NCBI GenBank assembly: GCA_026390995.1
Contig: JAPLEX010000073.1
Coordinates: 1 to 33,649, forward strand
Source: Flavobacterium sp.
GTDB taxonomy: Bacteria; Bacteroidota; Bacteroidia; Flavobacteriales; Flavobacteriaceae
DNA length: 33,649 nucleotides
Direction of reading: 5' to 3'
Shown here: in pieces, positions 32,942 through 33,649 of the stretch
Numbering within the stretch: the first letter of the stretch is position 1
How the letters are laid out: each line of letters begins with the position of its first letter
Made by a program: the position numbers and the translations under genes
Notes under the pieces: model-generated
Databases searched by the model: none
The model's input: the letters and a program-made list of their open reading frames with translations, nothing else
What the model was told of the DNA's origin: nothing

Positions 32942-33649
32942 AACTGATTATTTGCGTCTTTGCATCCGAAACATAGGGGTTGCAATTATTACTGTATTGT
33001 TTTCTGCAAGTTCCTTTGCCCAAATTCAAAAAACCGAACCGCCTTTTTGGTGGAGCGGCATGACCAATCCGGAGGTGCAAATCATGTTTTACGGCAAAAA
33101 TATTGCCCAAAACAGCATTTCAGTTTCCAGTGGTGTGGTGATTGAAAACGTGCAAAAAACCGAAAATCCCAATTACGTATTTGTAACCATTGACACCCAA
33201 AATGTTCCGGCGCAAGATTTGCAATTCACCTTCAGCCAAGGGGGAAAAGCATTTACCCAATCCTATAGTTTAAAAGCTCGCAAACCCAACTCAAGATTTC
33301 GCAACAGCTTCAGTTCGGCTGACATGATCTACTTGATCATGCCCGATCGCTTTGCCAACGGGAATCCCGGCAACGACAGCCAAGACAAACTTACCGAGAA
33401 AGCCAACCGTACCAATCCTGGCGACCGTCACGGCGGGGATATCGAAGGAATTATTCAGCAGCTGGATTACATACAAGCCTTGGGCGCTACGGCGCTATGG
33501 TGTACACCGCTTTGCGAAGACAATGACCCCCGCGGATCGTATCACGGCTATGGTCAATCGGATGTGTATCAAATAGATGCTCGGTATGGAACTAATGCCG
33601 ATTACCAACAGCTGAGTGCTTCTTTACACCAGCGCGGCATGAAAAACAT
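32931..33649 (+). CDS. GH13 cyclomaltodextrinase/neopullulanase (SusA-like), cut by the window end
   Basis: The frame is open to the right edge, giving at least 239 residues. A signal peptide (IGVAIITVLFSASSFAQ) points to the periplasm. Next comes the cyclomaltodextrinase N-terminal domain (EPPFWWSGMTNPEVQIMFYG), then the start of the GH13 barrel (MIYLIMPDRFANGNPGNDS, HGGDIEGIIQQLDYI, YHGYGQSDVYQID). The catalytic residues lie beyond the window. Two starts are possible: ATG at 32931, overlapping the GxxExxY stop, or TTG at 32952, which gives a neater signal peptide (MRLCIRNIGVAII) but begins exactly with the repeat core. The original start may have been displaced by the inserted module. It would trim imported maltooligosaccharides to maltose. 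Confidence 0.85.
   Translation, partial: MDYKTDYLRLCIRNIGVAIITVLFSASSFAQIQKTEPPFWWSGMTNPEVQIMFYGKNIAQNSISVSSGVVIENVQKTENPNYVFVTIDTQNVPAQDLQFTFSQGGKAFTQSYSLKARKPNSRFRNSFSSADMIYLIMPDRFANGNPGNDSQDKLTEKANRTNPGDRHGGDIEGIIQQLDYIQALGATALWCTPLCEDNDPRGSYHGYGQSDVYQIDARYGTNADYQQLSASLHQRGMKN
32952..32963. repeat. Isolated core of the hairpin repeat (TTGCGTCTTTGC)
   Basis: Twelve bases identical to the second-hairpin left arm region of units 2-4. The copy lies 11 bases after the stop of the GxxExxY gene and inside the 5' end of the amylase frame. With the partial unit 5 (ATTTCGTCTTTGC) it frames the gene with short direct repeats. Confidence 0.7.

Noticed and set aside
1..33649. Insertion sequences, integrases or tRNA attachment sites
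   Set aside because: No transposase, integrase or tRNA gene was seen on either strand; the repeat/GxxExxY module is the only mobile-like candidate.

Overview
The window reads as a chromosomal segment of a Flavobacteriaceae bacterium (Bacteroidota, most like Flavobacterium). The grounds are SusC/SusD/SusE genes, an alpha-amylase with a type IX secretion (T9SS) C-terminal tail, a UpxY-type NusG paralogue, promoter-like TAnnTTTG boxes, weak Shine-Dalgarno signals and low GC. No tRNA, rRNA or CRISPR array was seen.

Region 1 (about 234-14818, all minus strand, very AT-rich) is a surface-polysaccharide locus written as one tightly packed, partly overlapping operon. In transcription order it holds neuB, neuC (broken), neuA (broken), a sialyltransferase-like GT-B enzyme, an EpsG/Wzy-type polymerase (frameshifted at a slippery heptamer), two tandem NodB/CE4-like proteins, a GT4 glycosyltransferase, a GT-A-like glycosyltransferase, two Gfo/Idh/MocA oxidoreductases, a Wzx-type flippase, an SGNH hydrolase and a second GT4. 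Together they would make, decorate, export and polymerise a glycan containing a nonulosonic acid.

Region 2 (about 14.9-17.4 kb, clearly higher GC) is a core-like block: a winged-helix protein fused to a degenerate nucleotidyltransferase domain, a cyclase/kynurenine-formamidase-like protein, an MmcQ/YjbR protein and a UpxY/NusG-like antiterminator. Base composition changes sharply at about 14.9 kb.

Region 3 (about 17.4-33.6 kb) is a maltodextrin utilisation locus. On the minus strand lie susC (frameshifted), susD, susE (start lost) and a secreted GH13 amylase ending at a strong terminator. On the plus strand lie a LacI regulator, an MFS sugar transporter, beta-phosphoglucomutase (in-frame stop), a GH65 maltose phosphorylase and, cut by the window end, a GH13 cyclomaltodextrinase/neopullulanase. 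The inferred flow is: secreted amylase cuts starch, SusCDE binds and imports oligosaccharides, the periplasmic GH13 trims them, the MFS protein imports maltose, GH65 phosphorolyses it to glucose plus beta-glucose-1-phosphate, and PgmB makes glucose-6-phosphate. Palindromes with an AAACGTTT core flank lacI, and the transporter leader carries three mutually exclusive helices.

The main candidate for something undescribed is at 32.05-32.96 kb. A roughly 95-bp tandem array of hairpin-forming repeats precedes a small GxxExxY (PD-(D/E)XK-like) gene, and a 12-bp repeat core reappears just after that gene, inside the 5' end of the amylase gene. The whole module sits between two genes of the maltose operon. 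A second window-wide oddity is that six otherwise conserved genes carry short lesions. These may be real decay or assembly errors, and only reads can decide.
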